Below are positions 8,776-16,380 of a stretch of 45,827 nt of DNA, one piece after another (positions within the stretch are counted from its first letter, which is position 1; the number at the start of each line of letters is the position of its first letter). Source of the stretch: Planctomycetota bacterium (GTDB lineage: Bacteria > Planctomycetota > Phycisphaerae > Phycisphaerales > SM1A02); NCBI GenBank assembly GCA_022562915.1, contig JADFOJ010000019.1:1-45827 (forward strand). The letters run 5' to 3'. Under the pieces are notes generated by a model. That model searched no databases, was not told where the DNA came from, and worked only from the letters and a program-made list of their open reading frames with translations. The position numbers were made by a program, and so were the translations under genes.

Positions 8776-9375
8776 TTACCGGTAGAACTCGACGATCAGG
8801 TTCGTGTTGACGTCGAACGGAATCTCCTCGCGCGTCGGCGGGGCGATGATCCGTATCGACAACTCGGCCGGATTGACTTCCATCCATCCCGGCACGATGT
8901 GGCCGGCCATGGATTCCATGTTGTCCTTGGCGACGTTGGTGATCCGTGACCGCAGCATGACGACGTCACCCGGCTTGACGCTCATGCTCGGGCGGTCGGC
9001 GCGGTGGCCGTTGACCTGGACGTGGCGGTGCACGACCATCTGTCGCGCCGCCCACACCGTGCGGGTATAGCCCGCCCGCCGGACGACATTGTCGAGCCGG
9101 AGTTCCAGCAGTTGCAGGAGGATCTCTCCGGTGTTGCCCTTGCGCCGCGACGCCTCGTGGATGTAGCGACGGAATTGCTTCTCCAGCACGCCGTAGTGGT
9201 ACCGGAGCTTCTGCTTTTCGTTCAGACGAATCCCGTAATCGCGCAGACGCCGGCCCCGGTAGCCGTGCATGCCCGGCGGGGTGAGCTGACGCTTCGCGGT
9301 GTGCTTCGGGATGTCGGCGATGGGGACTCCCACCCGACGGGAAAGCTTCACCTTTGGACCAAGGTATCGAGCCAT
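8776..9375 (-). CDS. rpsD: 30S ribosomal protein S4
   Basis: A 199-residue primary 16S rRNA-binding protein of the small subunit body. The MARYLGPKVKLSRR start, the LNEKQKLRYHYGVLEKQFRRY segment and the S4 RNA-binding domain (about residues 90-150, with LELRLDNVVRRAGYTRTVWAARQMVVH) are characteristic. The N-terminus lacks the four Zn-binding Cys of some S4 proteins, so it is the zinc-free form. It stands away from the usual rpoA/rpsK/rpsM neighbours, which is common in planctomycetes. A family B repeat lies upstream. Confidence 0.96.
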   Translation of the reverse strand: MARYLGPKVKLSRRVGVPIADIPKHTAKRQLTPPGMHGYRGRRLRDYGIRLNEKQKLRYHYGVLEKQFRRYIHEASRRKGNTGEILLQLLELRLDNVVRRAGYTRTVWAARQMVVHRHVQVNGHRADRPSMSVKPGDVVMLRSRITNVAKDNMESMAGHIVPGWMEVNPAELSIRIIAPPTREEIPFDVNTNLIVEFYR

Positions 9376-9477
9376 GAATGAATTCCGTACGAACAGAGCA
9401 GACGCCACCGGATCCGCCGGATGGCAAGTCCGTCATTTCAGCACGGATAGTCCGTAAGGTCAAGGGGCGGGGGAAAG

Positions 9478-9603
9478 GGGCCGGGAAAAGGGCGGGGAAA
9501 ATAGACCGGGAGTAATTTCCGCCCAGTTGCCCTGGGGCCAAGGCGTGCTCAACGGCAGGCGGAAAATACTCCCGGTCTATTTTCCCCGCCCTTTTCCCGG
9601 CCC
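9478..9603. repeat. Family B palindromic repeat (B1)
   Basis: Arms of 46 bases (9478-9523 and 9558-9603) pair with a single mismatch, and weaker pairing continues outward. The core AAAATAGACCGGGAGTA is shared with the copies at 18321 and 40253, while the outer part (GGGCCGGGAAAAGGGCGGGG) is unique to this locus. The right arm encodes the last ten residues and the TAG stop of the leftward-reading helical-repeat gene. Confidence 0.9.
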
Positions 9604-10842
9604 TTGCCCGCCCACCGCCATGACGTCCGTCAGGGGGGCCGGAGCACCGGCACGGGTGTCCCCGGTCAACGCCGACACCTGCCGGCACACCTCGATGTGG
9701 TGCTGGAGGTCCCACCGTTCGCGCCGCGGCATCGATCCGCCGCCTGCGTCCAGTTCGCTCTGGAGAACGCCGCCTGCCTCGTGCAGGAGTCGTTGAAGCC
9801 GGCCGGTGTGGGGGTCGGCCCCGGCCGTGCGGGCGCTGCACTGGTCGAGCAGGACTCGTCCGAAGAGGCCCCGGCACCACGTCTCGGCCACGTCGGATCG
9901 CTCCACGGGTTCATCGATCCGTCTCAATCGCCGCAATGCGCGCCGGGCGAGGGTCGGCCGATTGAGCATGGCCGCGGCGACCATGAGCACCGTCAGCGCC
10001 CGGCCCCGGTATCCGGCCACCCTGGCCAGCGCCGCCATCCGGACCGCCGCGGTATGAAAGGCGCCCATCGACAGCCACGCCGTCCCGGCCCTGGCGAGCA
10101 CGTCAGGACGGTCGATCGACACCGCGACCAGGATCCTGCGAATCCTGTTCAGGTCGCCGGTGGTTTCCAGCAGGTCAATCAGCTCGCAGACCACGGCGTC
10201 CTGCTCGGAATCGGAGCCGACGAGACAGGCGTTCTGGAGCGTCTCGGCGGCCTCCAGCAGGCGTCCCTCGGCCATGAGCAGGCGCGATACCAGGAGGGCC
10301 GGCGGGTGACTCATACGCTCGACCACCTGCCGTGCGGTCCGCGGCCGCTCGGCGGCCAGCCACGCCAGGGCGAGCAGTTCCCGGACGCGGTCGTCGGGCC
10401 GCCGCGTCGCGGCGCGCTGGAGGAACCGGACCGCGCGCAGCGGATGGCCCAGCGCCATGGCCACGCGGCCTGCGTCCTGCAGGGCCGCGCCGTGGTGCGG
10501 GCGGCGCGCCAGCACGAGCCGCAGTTCGCGGTCCGCCGCGAGGAGCGTGCCCTGTGCGAACAGGCTGCGCGCGCGGAGCAGGCTCAGCGACGCGTCGGTC
10601 GGCCGGCGGCGGAGACCCTGGGCGATCAGCGCGTCGGCGGCTTCGTAGTTCTTGTGGGCCAGAAGCTGCTCGATTCGCAGCCGCCGGGCCGCCGGCCGGT
10701 CGGGCATGGCGGAGAAGGCCCACTCGATCGCGTCATCCGGCGCGCCGGCGCCGCGAGCGGCTCGCAGCAACCGGACCGCGGACTCGCGATCCACCATGGG
10801 TTGGACCACGCCGGGCGGTCGTCTTCGGCGCTGCCGGCTCAT
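9577..10842 (-). CDS. Helical-repeat (TPR-like) protein 1
   Basis: A 421-residue soluble protein made of alternating Ala/Leu/Arg-rich helices that repeat about every 34 residues (for example ARSLFAQGTLLAADRELRLVLARRP, then AGRVAMALGHPLRAVRFLQRAATRRP), the pattern of tetratricopeptide repeats used for protein-protein contacts. No enzymatic motif or signal peptide is seen. Its ATG overlaps the stop of the upstream paralogue-like gene by 4 bases (ATGA), so the two are translationally coupled. The last ten residues (QGPGKGRGK-type tail) are encoded by the B1 repeat, implying that the original end was overwritten. Partners are unknown. Confidence 0.75.
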   Translation of the reverse strand: MSRQRRRRPPGVVQPMVDRESAVRLLRAARGAGAPDDAIEWAFSAMPDRPAARRLRIEQLLAHKNYEAADALIAQGLRRRPTDASLSLLRARSLFAQGTLLAADRELRLVLARRPHHGAALQDAGRVAMALGHPLRAVRFLQRAATRRPDDRVRELLALAWLAAERPRTARQVVERMSHPPALLVSRLLMAEGRLLEAAETLQNACLVGSDSEQDAVVCELIDLLETTGDLNRIRRILVAVSIDRPDVLARAGTAWLSMGAFHTAAVRMAALARVAGYRGRALTVLMVAAAMLNRPTLARRALRRLRRIDEPVERSDVAETWCRGLFGRVLLDQCSARTAGADPHTGRLQRLLHEAGGVLQSELDAGGGSMPRRERWDLQHHIEVCRQVSALTGDTRAGAPAPLTDVMAVGGQGPGKGRGK

Positions 10843-11903
10843 GCCGCCCTGCTCCGCACGGCCGCATGGTCCTCCGGCGAATCGCCGGAGCCGATCCTGG
10901 CCACGACACCGCCGGGCTCCGGCGGCGTGGGTTGGGTGAGTTCCTCGACCAGAAGCGCCAGCGGAGCCGACATCGGGTTCGCGGCGAGGCCCCGCTCGGC
11001 GAAGCGACGTGCGGCGTCGGTGTCACCCAGGACGACCGACAGCGTCGCCATGATATGGAACGCCGCCGCGTCGTCGGACAGATCGGGCAGTGCCTGCTCG
11101 ATCGCTTTGACGAGCAACCGCGCCGTGGGCAGATGCGGTCGTCTCTGTTGTGCCTCGGCGAGCGTAGAGATCGCCGGCTCGAAGGTGATCAGCTCCATCG
11201 CCAGGGCGTGCACCTGGTCGGCCGTGGGCTCGGCGTCGGGGCGAAGCCCGGGCATGCCCAACGATTCGAGCATGAGGTTGGTGATCCCGGTCTCGTCATC
11301 GGTGCCGGCAGGACATCCGGCCCGGAGCCGCCCGGCCCAGATCTCGGCCTGATCGGCGCGTTGCCGCGTGGTGCTGATCAACAGCAGGGCCTGCAGTGTG
11401 CGCAGGTCCTCGAGGTGCCGGAGATTGCGCAGCAGCGCCCGGATGGCGGTCGAGTCGTCGCTGTGGCGTTCCATCAGGCCCAATAACAGGCGGGCATCGA
11501 GCGGGGCCGACGCGCGACCCGACCACTTGTACAGGTCGAGGTTGGCCTCGGTACGCGACCCCAGGAAGAGCAGGCACGTCGCGCGGAGCATCCGCAGCGA
11601 CGCCGGCGGCGTCGGGCACGCGTCGATGATGCGCAGGGCCGTCTCGGGATCGCCCTGGGCGAGTCGCAGCCGCGCCAGCGGCTCCGACAGGCGAGGATAG
11701 CCCCCGGCCAGGCGTGCGGCGGTCCTTGCCAGTCGGTCCGCGTGATCCCAGAGCCCAAGCGCCACAGCGCGGTCGATCGCGTCGGCGAACCGTCGGGCGA
11801 GGCGGCGCTGGGGGATCCCGCCGGCGGTGTGCCGGTCCGGTCCGGCCGCCGTGGAGATCCACCGGCGCAGCGGCTGCAGTATCGGTCCGAGTATGCCCAC
11901 CAT
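10839..11903 (-). CDS. Helical-repeat (TPR-like) protein 2
   Basis: A 354-residue protein rich in helix pairs (ADRLARTAARLAGGYPRLSEPLARLRLAQGDPETALRIIDA; AAAFHIMATLSVVLGDTDAARRFAERGLAANP) that reads as degenerate TPR units. It forms an overlapping pair with the next gene; the two share style and probably function as partners. I start it at the ATG at 11903 because GGAG lies a suitable distance upstream; GTG and TTG starts further out would add up to 26 residues of basic sequence. No catalytic residues are visible. Confidence 0.72.
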   Translation of the reverse strand: MVGILGPILQPLRRWISTAAGPDRHTAGGIPQRRLARRFADAIDRAVALGLWDHADRLARTAARLAGGYPRLSEPLARLRLAQGDPETALRIIDACPTPPASLRMLRATCLLFLGSRTEANLDLYKWSGRASAPLDARLLLGLMERHSDDSTAIRALLRNLRHLEDLRTLQALLLISTTRQRADQAEIWAGRLRAGCPAGTDDETGITNLMLESLGMPGLRPDAEPTADQVHALAMELITFEPAISTLAEAQQRRPHLPTARLLVKAIEQALPDLSDDAAAFHIMATLSVVLGDTDAARRFAERGLAANPMSAPLALLVEELTQPTPPEPGGVVARIGSGDSPEDHAAVRSRAA

Positions 11904-12003
11904 GCGGCGACTCCGTCGTGCGAGGACGCGTTTCGGCACATGGAGGTAATCGGACCGTCGGACGGGCGGATTAAGGCCCAATACCGGACTTTCAGCCTAC
12001 TTG

Positions 12004-12081
12004 GGGGTGGCACGGTCGAGCTTGCTCGCCCGTGGGAGTGGACGTCGCTCCACGGGCGAGCAAGCTCGACCGTGCCACCCC
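12004..12081. repeat. Family A palindromic repeat with 32-bp perfect arms (A2)
   Basis: Arms 12004-12035 and 12050-12081 are perfect complements (starting GGGGTGGCACGGTCGAGC), with a 14-base loop containing the GACGTC that marks the tip of most family A copies. It begins 14 bases beyond the stop of the purF-like gene (reading leftward), where it would act as a terminator or 3'-end stabiliser. Confidence 0.92.
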
Positions 12082-12095
12082 GATCCGAGTCGCCG

Positions 12096-14063
12096 CTAAT
12101 CAGATTCCACTACCGGCAGCAGGTCCGGCGGTGTCGCGGCGGGCAACTCGTAGGCCCGGTCGTCAACAGACGCCCGCCAGTTCAGGTACGAGCGGTTGAG
12201 TACCTTGTAGCCGCCGGGGGTCGGGTATTCGCCGGTGAAGTACCAGACGCCGGCGTGATCCGGGATGGCCGCCCGGAGACCATCGACCGACTGGTAGATG
12301 ATCTCGACGGTGCCTTTCCACGACAGGTTGGGCGGGTGCACGAGCTCGGCGATCTTCGCGGAGATCTCGTCCAGCGAGAAACGCTCGTAGATCGCCGCGA
12401 CGTGATTGATCGATCGGTCCGCGCCGGCCTCGTTCTGGTCGCGGCACGCCTGCTCGATCCGCTCGAACAGCGCCTCGTCGCCCCGGTCGGTCACCAGCGC
12501 GGCCGCGGCCTGGAACGCGATGAACCGCCCGAGCTGGCTCATGTCGATGCCGTAGCAATCCGGGTACATGATGGGCGGCGAGGAGCTGACGATGATGATC
12601 TTGCGCGGGTTGAGCCGGCTGAGCATCGTGATGATCGATTCCCGCAGTGTCGTGCCGCGGACGATGGAGTCGTCGACCACGACCAGCGTGTCCTGCGGGC
12701 CGAGCACGCCGCGGGTGATGTCGTAGATATGCGCGACGAGATCTTTCCGAGCGGCATCGTGAGTGATGAACGTGCGCAGACGCTGGTCCTTGTGGGCAAC
12801 CTTTTCGATGCGCGGCCGGCCATCGAGCAGGCGCTCCAGATCGGCGCGAGTGATCGTGCCCTCGTCGAGTCGCGACGCGAGCTCGTCGACGCGGCGGCGA
12901 CGGCTCAGCCTGTCGATCTCCTCGACGAGCCCGATGTACGCGGCCTCGGCCGTGTTGGGGATGTAGCTGAAGACGGCGTGCTCGAGGTCGTTGTCCAGCG
13001 CCGCCATCACGCGCGGCGCGAGCGTCCGACCCAGTGCCTTGCGCTCCTCGTAGATGGCGGGATCGCTTCCCCGGCTGAAGTAGATCCGCTCGAACGAGCA
13101 CGACCTGGTCGGCAACGGGCGGGTGAACGGTACATGGTCGATCCGGCCGCTGCGCTTGACGGCGAGCACGTGTGCGGGGGCGATCGCCTCGACACTCTCC
13201 GGTTCCACGTCGAAGACGCTGGCGAGGGCGGACCGCTCCGACGCGGCCGCAACCACCTCTTCGTCCATGTAGTAGTACGCCGGCCGGATCCCGGCGGGGT
13301 CGCGGCACACGAACGCGTCACCGTTGCCGAGCAGTCCGACGAAGACGTAGCCGCCGTCCCAGTTCTCGGAGGCCTTGCCGATGATGCGCGGGAGATCGAG
13401 TTCGAGGGAAATCCCGCGGGCCAGGTCCTTGCCGTCCAGGCCGGCGAAGGACTCCGGGCCCATCGTGGTGGTCAGGTACTCGTGCTCGCGGTCGAGGCAA
13501 TATCCGATCCGCTCGAGGATCACCTGCGTGTCGGAATCGCCGGTCGGGTTCAGGCCGTACTCCAGGAGCTGTTCGAAGAGCTCCCGGGCGTTGGTCATGT
13601 TGAAGTTCCCGGCCAGGGCGAGGTTGCGGCTGGCGATGTTGTTCGTGCGCAGATAGGGATGGCAGTTGGCAAGGTCGTGTCCGGAATGGGTTCCGTAGCG
13701 GAGGTGACCGGAGTACACCTCGCCGACGAACCCGCATCGCCGCTTCAGCATGGTGTCGGTGAGGTCGTCAAGCTCCGACTCGCTCACCGCGGACACGTCC
13801 TCCATCACGCTGTCGAAAATGCGCTCCAGCGCGTTGTGCTTGTCGGAACGGATGCGGCGGATGTACTCGGCGCCCGGGGGCATGTCGAGCTTCACGACGG
13901 CGACGCCCGCGCCGTCCTGCCCGCGGTTGTGCTGCTTCTCCATCAGCAGGTACAGCTTGCGCAGCCCCCACGCCGGATCGCGATACCGCCGGCAGAAATA
14001 GCTCAGCGGCTGGCGGAGTCGCACGAAGGCAAGGCCGCAGTAATGGTTGATCTGGTCGCTCAT
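12096..14063 (-). CDS. purF: Amidophosphoribosyltransferase (PurF-type), long form
   Basis: A 655-residue class II glutamine amidotransferase joined to a PRPP-transferase domain; PurF makes phosphoribosylamine, the first step of purine synthesis. Cys9 (MSDQINHYCGLAF) would become the N-terminal nucleophile after removal of an 8-residue propeptide. RGQDGAG (about 48), GEVYSGHLRYGTHS and NFNMTN belong to the glutaminase site, and VVVDDSIVRGTT (about 455-466) is the PRPP-binding loop. The protein is about 150 residues longer than standard PurF, with extra segments after the glutaminase core and at the C-terminus, so it may be a divergent paralogue. Its ATG overlaps the preceding hydrolase stop by 4 bases. 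Confidence 0.88.
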   Translation of the reverse strand: MSDQINHYCGLAFVRLRQPLSYFCRRYRDPAWGLRKLYLLMEKQHNRGQDGAGVAVVKLDMPPGAEYIRRIRSDKHNALERIFDSVMEDVSAVSESELDDLTDTMLKRRCGFVGEVYSGHLRYGTHSGHDLANCHPYLRTNNIASRNLALAGNFNMTNARELFEQLLEYGLNPTGDSDTQVILERIGYCLDREHEYLTTTMGPESFAGLDGKDLARGISLELDLPRIIGKASENWDGGYVFVGLLGNGDAFVCRDPAGIRPAYYYMDEEVVAAASERSALASVFDVEPESVEAIAPAHVLAVKRSGRIDHVPFTRPLPTRSCSFERIYFSRGSDPAIYEERKALGRTLAPRVMAALDNDLEHAVFSYIPNTAEAAYIGLVEEIDRLSRRRRVDELASRLDEGTITRADLERLLDGRPRIEKVAHKDQRLRTFITHDAARKDLVAHIYDITRGVLGPQDTLVVVDDSIVRGTTLRESIITMLSRLNPRKIIIVSSSPPIMYPDCYGIDMSQLGRFIAFQAAAALVTDRGDEALFERIEQACRDQNEAGADRSINHVAAIYERFSLDEISAKIAELVHPPNLSWKGTVEIIYQSVDGLRAAIPDHAGVWYFTGEYPTPGGYKVLNRSYLNWRASVDDRAYELPAATPPDLLPVVESD

Positions 14064-14884
14064 GGGCGTACGCGGACGGGGGATTCTAGCGGTGCAGCGG
14101 GCACGTGCAGCATAGACGTGGGTCCGTCCTGGCTGGTGAGCGTGAGCCGGCCCAGCAGGTGCGGCGCCTGGAGGGCCCAGAGCCGCCGGATGATCCGCGG
14201 CTCGTTGCACTGCCGGGACAGGTGCAGCAGCACGACGTGGCCCAGCACGCCCGCGCGGTCGATCCGCAGGACCGCCTCCAGGGCCTGCTCGTTGGAGAGG
14301 TGCCCCAGCCCGCCGATGATTCTCCGCTTGACGAACGCCGGTCTCGGCGAGGCCATCTGAAGCGACAGGTCGTAGTTGCTCTCGATGGCGAGGGCATCGA
14401 GCCGCGAGAAACCCGTCAGCAGGGGCGGCGACGCCCGGCCCAGGTCGGTGGCAAAACCCAGCCGCGCGCCGCCGTGCTCGATGACGAAGCCGGTGGAGCC
14501 GAGATCGTCGTGAGGCAGCAACGCCGTGTCCACGCCGGTCGAGGGGTCCAGCTCGAAGCGGCCGTCGAACGCCTCGATGCGGTTGACCGGGACCCCGGCG
14601 GCGATCAACCGGCTCTCGTGGCGGCGGTGGACCCGCCAGGTGAACCGCGGCCGGTCGCGGCCGTTGATCCACCCGCCGTGCAGGTGATCGGTATCGAGGT
14701 GCGTCAGCAGGACGTCGCTGATGTCCCCCGGTGAGACACCCAGGGCCGCCAGCAGCGAGGTGGTTCTCCGCGGCGACAGGCCGGCATCGATGAGCACGTG
14801 ACGGCACCGGTCGCCCGCGTCGAGGCTGACAAGGGTGCAGTTGCCGCCGGAGCCGCTGCCGAGCACGCACATGGAGATCGCCAT
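14060..14884 (-). CDS. Metallo-beta-lactamase-fold hydrolase (YycJ/PhnP-like)
   Basis: A 274-residue protein that begins with the YycJ-type signature MCVLGSGSGGNCTLV and carries the metal motif region LLTHLDTDHLHG (H62, D64, D66, H67) and SNYDLSLQMA near 170. The family includes phosphodiesterases and nucleases such as WalJ. The canonical motif is HxHxDH; here the second His is Asp64, so a metal site is changed or supplied otherwise. It overlaps the purF-like gene by 4 bases, hinting at shared expression and perhaps at processing of a related metabolite. The start is shared with a divergent lipB 25 bases away. Confidence 0.82.
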   Translation of the reverse strand: MAISMCVLGSGSGGNCTLVSLDAGDRCRHVLIDAGLSPRRTTSLLAALGVSPGDISDVLLTHLDTDHLHGGWINGRDRPRFTWRVHRRHESRLIAAGVPVNRIEAFDGRFELDPSTGVDTALLPHDDLGSTGFVIEHGGARLGFATDLGRASPPLLTGFSRLDALAIESNYDLSLQMASPRPAFVKRRIIGGLGHLSNEQALEAVLRIDRAGVLGHVVLLHLSRQCNEPRIIRRLWALQAPHLLGRLTLTSQDGPTSMLHVPAAPLESPVRVRP

Positions 14885-14909
14885 TCGGTGCCCAGTATAC
14901 GATCCTCCC

Positions 14910-15635
14910 GTGGCCGAGGGTTCCGAGGCAGCGTCATCGGTCGACCTGGTCGTGCGCGACCTGGGACGGATGCCGTACGCCGAGGCACTGGCGGTTCAAC
15001 GTGATCTTCAGGGCCGGGTCGTCGAGGCCCGGGCGAGCCGCACCGACCCGCAGCCCATGTACCTGCTGCTGGTCGAACACGTCCCACCGGTGATCACCAT
15101 CTCGCGCCGCCGCGGCGCCCGCGCTCACCTCGTCGCTACCGGGGCCCAACTGGCGGCGGCGGGGGTCGAGGTCGCCGAGACGGACCGCGGCGGCGACATC
15201 ACCTACCACGGGCCCGGTCAGCTCGTCGTCTACCCGATCCTCGATCTCAACGCGTTGGGGCTGAAGCTGCACGGCTACATGCGCTTCCTGGAGACGATCG
15301 TCATCGACACCCTGGCACACTGGGCAATCCACGGCAGCCGTGTCGAGGCGGCGACCGGCGTGTGGGTGAACGGGTCGAAGATCTGTGCGATGGGGGTGCG
15401 GCTCTCGCGCTGGGTCTCGATGCACGGGCTCGCGCTGAACGTGACCACGAACCTGGAACACTTCGATCTCATCGTGCCGTGCGGGCTCACCGGGCGGACC
15501 GTCACCAGCATGCAGCGCGAGCTCGGCACATCGTGCCCGGCCGTGGCGGAGGTCCGCGAGGTCGTTCTCGGCAGGTTCCGGGACGCCGTCGCAGGCGCAC
15601 TCGCTACTGGACTTCGAGGGCGAGCTCTTCCATGA
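14910..15635 (+). CDS. lipB: Octanoyl-ACP:protein transferase
   Basis: A 241-residue enzyme that moves octanoyl from acyl carrier protein to lipoyl domains, the first step of lipoate synthesis. The family pattern RGGDITYHGPGQLVVYP (93-109), the catalytic K157 (NGSKICAMGV) and C191 (LIVPCGLTG) are all present. I chose the GTG at 14910 because an ATG at 14871 would run through the divergent hydrolase start; a GTG at 14952 is also possible. The last 32 bases overlap the convergent OmpH-like gene. No lipA is seen in the window. Confidence 0.92.
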   Translation: MAEGSEAASSVDLVVRDLGRMPYAEALAVQRDLQGRVVEARASRTDPQPMYLLLVEHVPPVITISRRRGARAHLVATGAQLAAAGVEVAETDRGGDITYHGPGQLVVYPILDLNALGLKLHGYMRFLETIVIDTLAHWAIHGSRVEAATGVWVNGSKICAMGVRLSRWVSMHGLALNVTTNLEHFDLIVPCGLTGRTVTSMQRELGTSCPAVAEVREVVLGRFRDAVAGALATGLRGRALP

Positions 15636-16335
15636 CCTCGTCGGTGATATCGAGCTCCGGCGGGTACTTCAGTGCGATCCGGGCGCGAATGCCCGTATAG
15701 GCCTGCGCCGGGCCGAGTGCCTTGAACTCGTTGCCGGTCGGGATGAACCGGTACACGAGGTCGATGCCATGTTGCCCGGCGACGACCTCGACGGCCGCGA
15801 TGAGATCCCGGTACGCCCGCTCGATGTGCTCGGTGGCGAGCGCGCCCAGCCGGCGGGTCCCCTGCAGACGCAACTGCTCGCGCCGCTGGAGCATCGCCTG
15901 GAAGGCCTGCTTGACTTCCGCGGCATCCGGGTCGTCGGGCTCGACGTCCTTGTGCTCCTGGCGGAACGCGAACATCGCATCGGCGAGCTCCTGGTCGCGT
16001 TCGCGGAGCTCCTCCTCGAGCGCGCCGTACTCGTCCCGGTACTCCCGCGCCTCCAGCAACGGGCCCATCGCCTTGCCGACATGGACCAAGGCGAGGCTCA
16101 AGGCCCGGGCATGGTCGCCGGGGGCCCACGCGAGCCGGCCGCCGGTGTTGCGAAGCACCAGCGGATCGTCCTGGGCGTCCACGAGGGTGAGCGTCCCGGC
16201 GGGGCCGAGGTGTTCGCGGTCCGCGGGGCCCTCGGCCCACGCCTCCGGGCCGCGCCCATTGGCCAGGACGGTGATGTTCAACGCGATGAGCAGGGCCATG
16301 GCGCCGTAGATGACAAACCGTTCCCGGTTGTTCAT
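15604..16335 (-). CDS. OmpH/Skp-like periplasmic protein
   Basis: A 243-residue protein with an uncleaved-looking N-terminal hydrophobic segment (about residues 8-26) and a long Glu/Arg/Gln-rich helical stretch (about 95-165, EYGALEEELRERDQELADAMFAFRQEHKD) of the kind that forms the tentacles of Skp/OmpH trimers. It then has a compact end with YRFIPTGNEF and a TDEVMEEL tail, a pattern common in OmpH family ends (D-T-D-VI). Skp binds unfolded outer-membrane proteins. It starts 45 bases after lepA on the same strand. Confidence 0.68.
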   Translation of the reverse strand: MNNRERFVIYGAMALLIALNITVLANGRGPEAWAEGPADREHLGPAGTLTLVDAQDDPLVLRNTGGRLAWAPGDHARALSLALVHVGKAMGPLLEAREYRDEYGALEEELRERDQELADAMFAFRQEHKDVEPDDPDAAEVKQAFQAMLQRREQLRLQGTRRLGALATEHIERAYRDLIAAVEVVAGQHGIDLVYRFIPTGNEFKALGPAQAYTGIRARIALKYPPELDITDEVMEELALEVQ

Positions 16336-16380
16336 GGGCTGTGTTCCTTCAAGAGTCCTTCGGTAGTCCTTCGGCGGGCG

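Noticed and set aside
14064-14870. Long upstream extension of the purF-like frame
   Set aside because: It overlaps the metallohydrolase in another frame; the conserved PurF start with its catalytic Cys begins at 14063.
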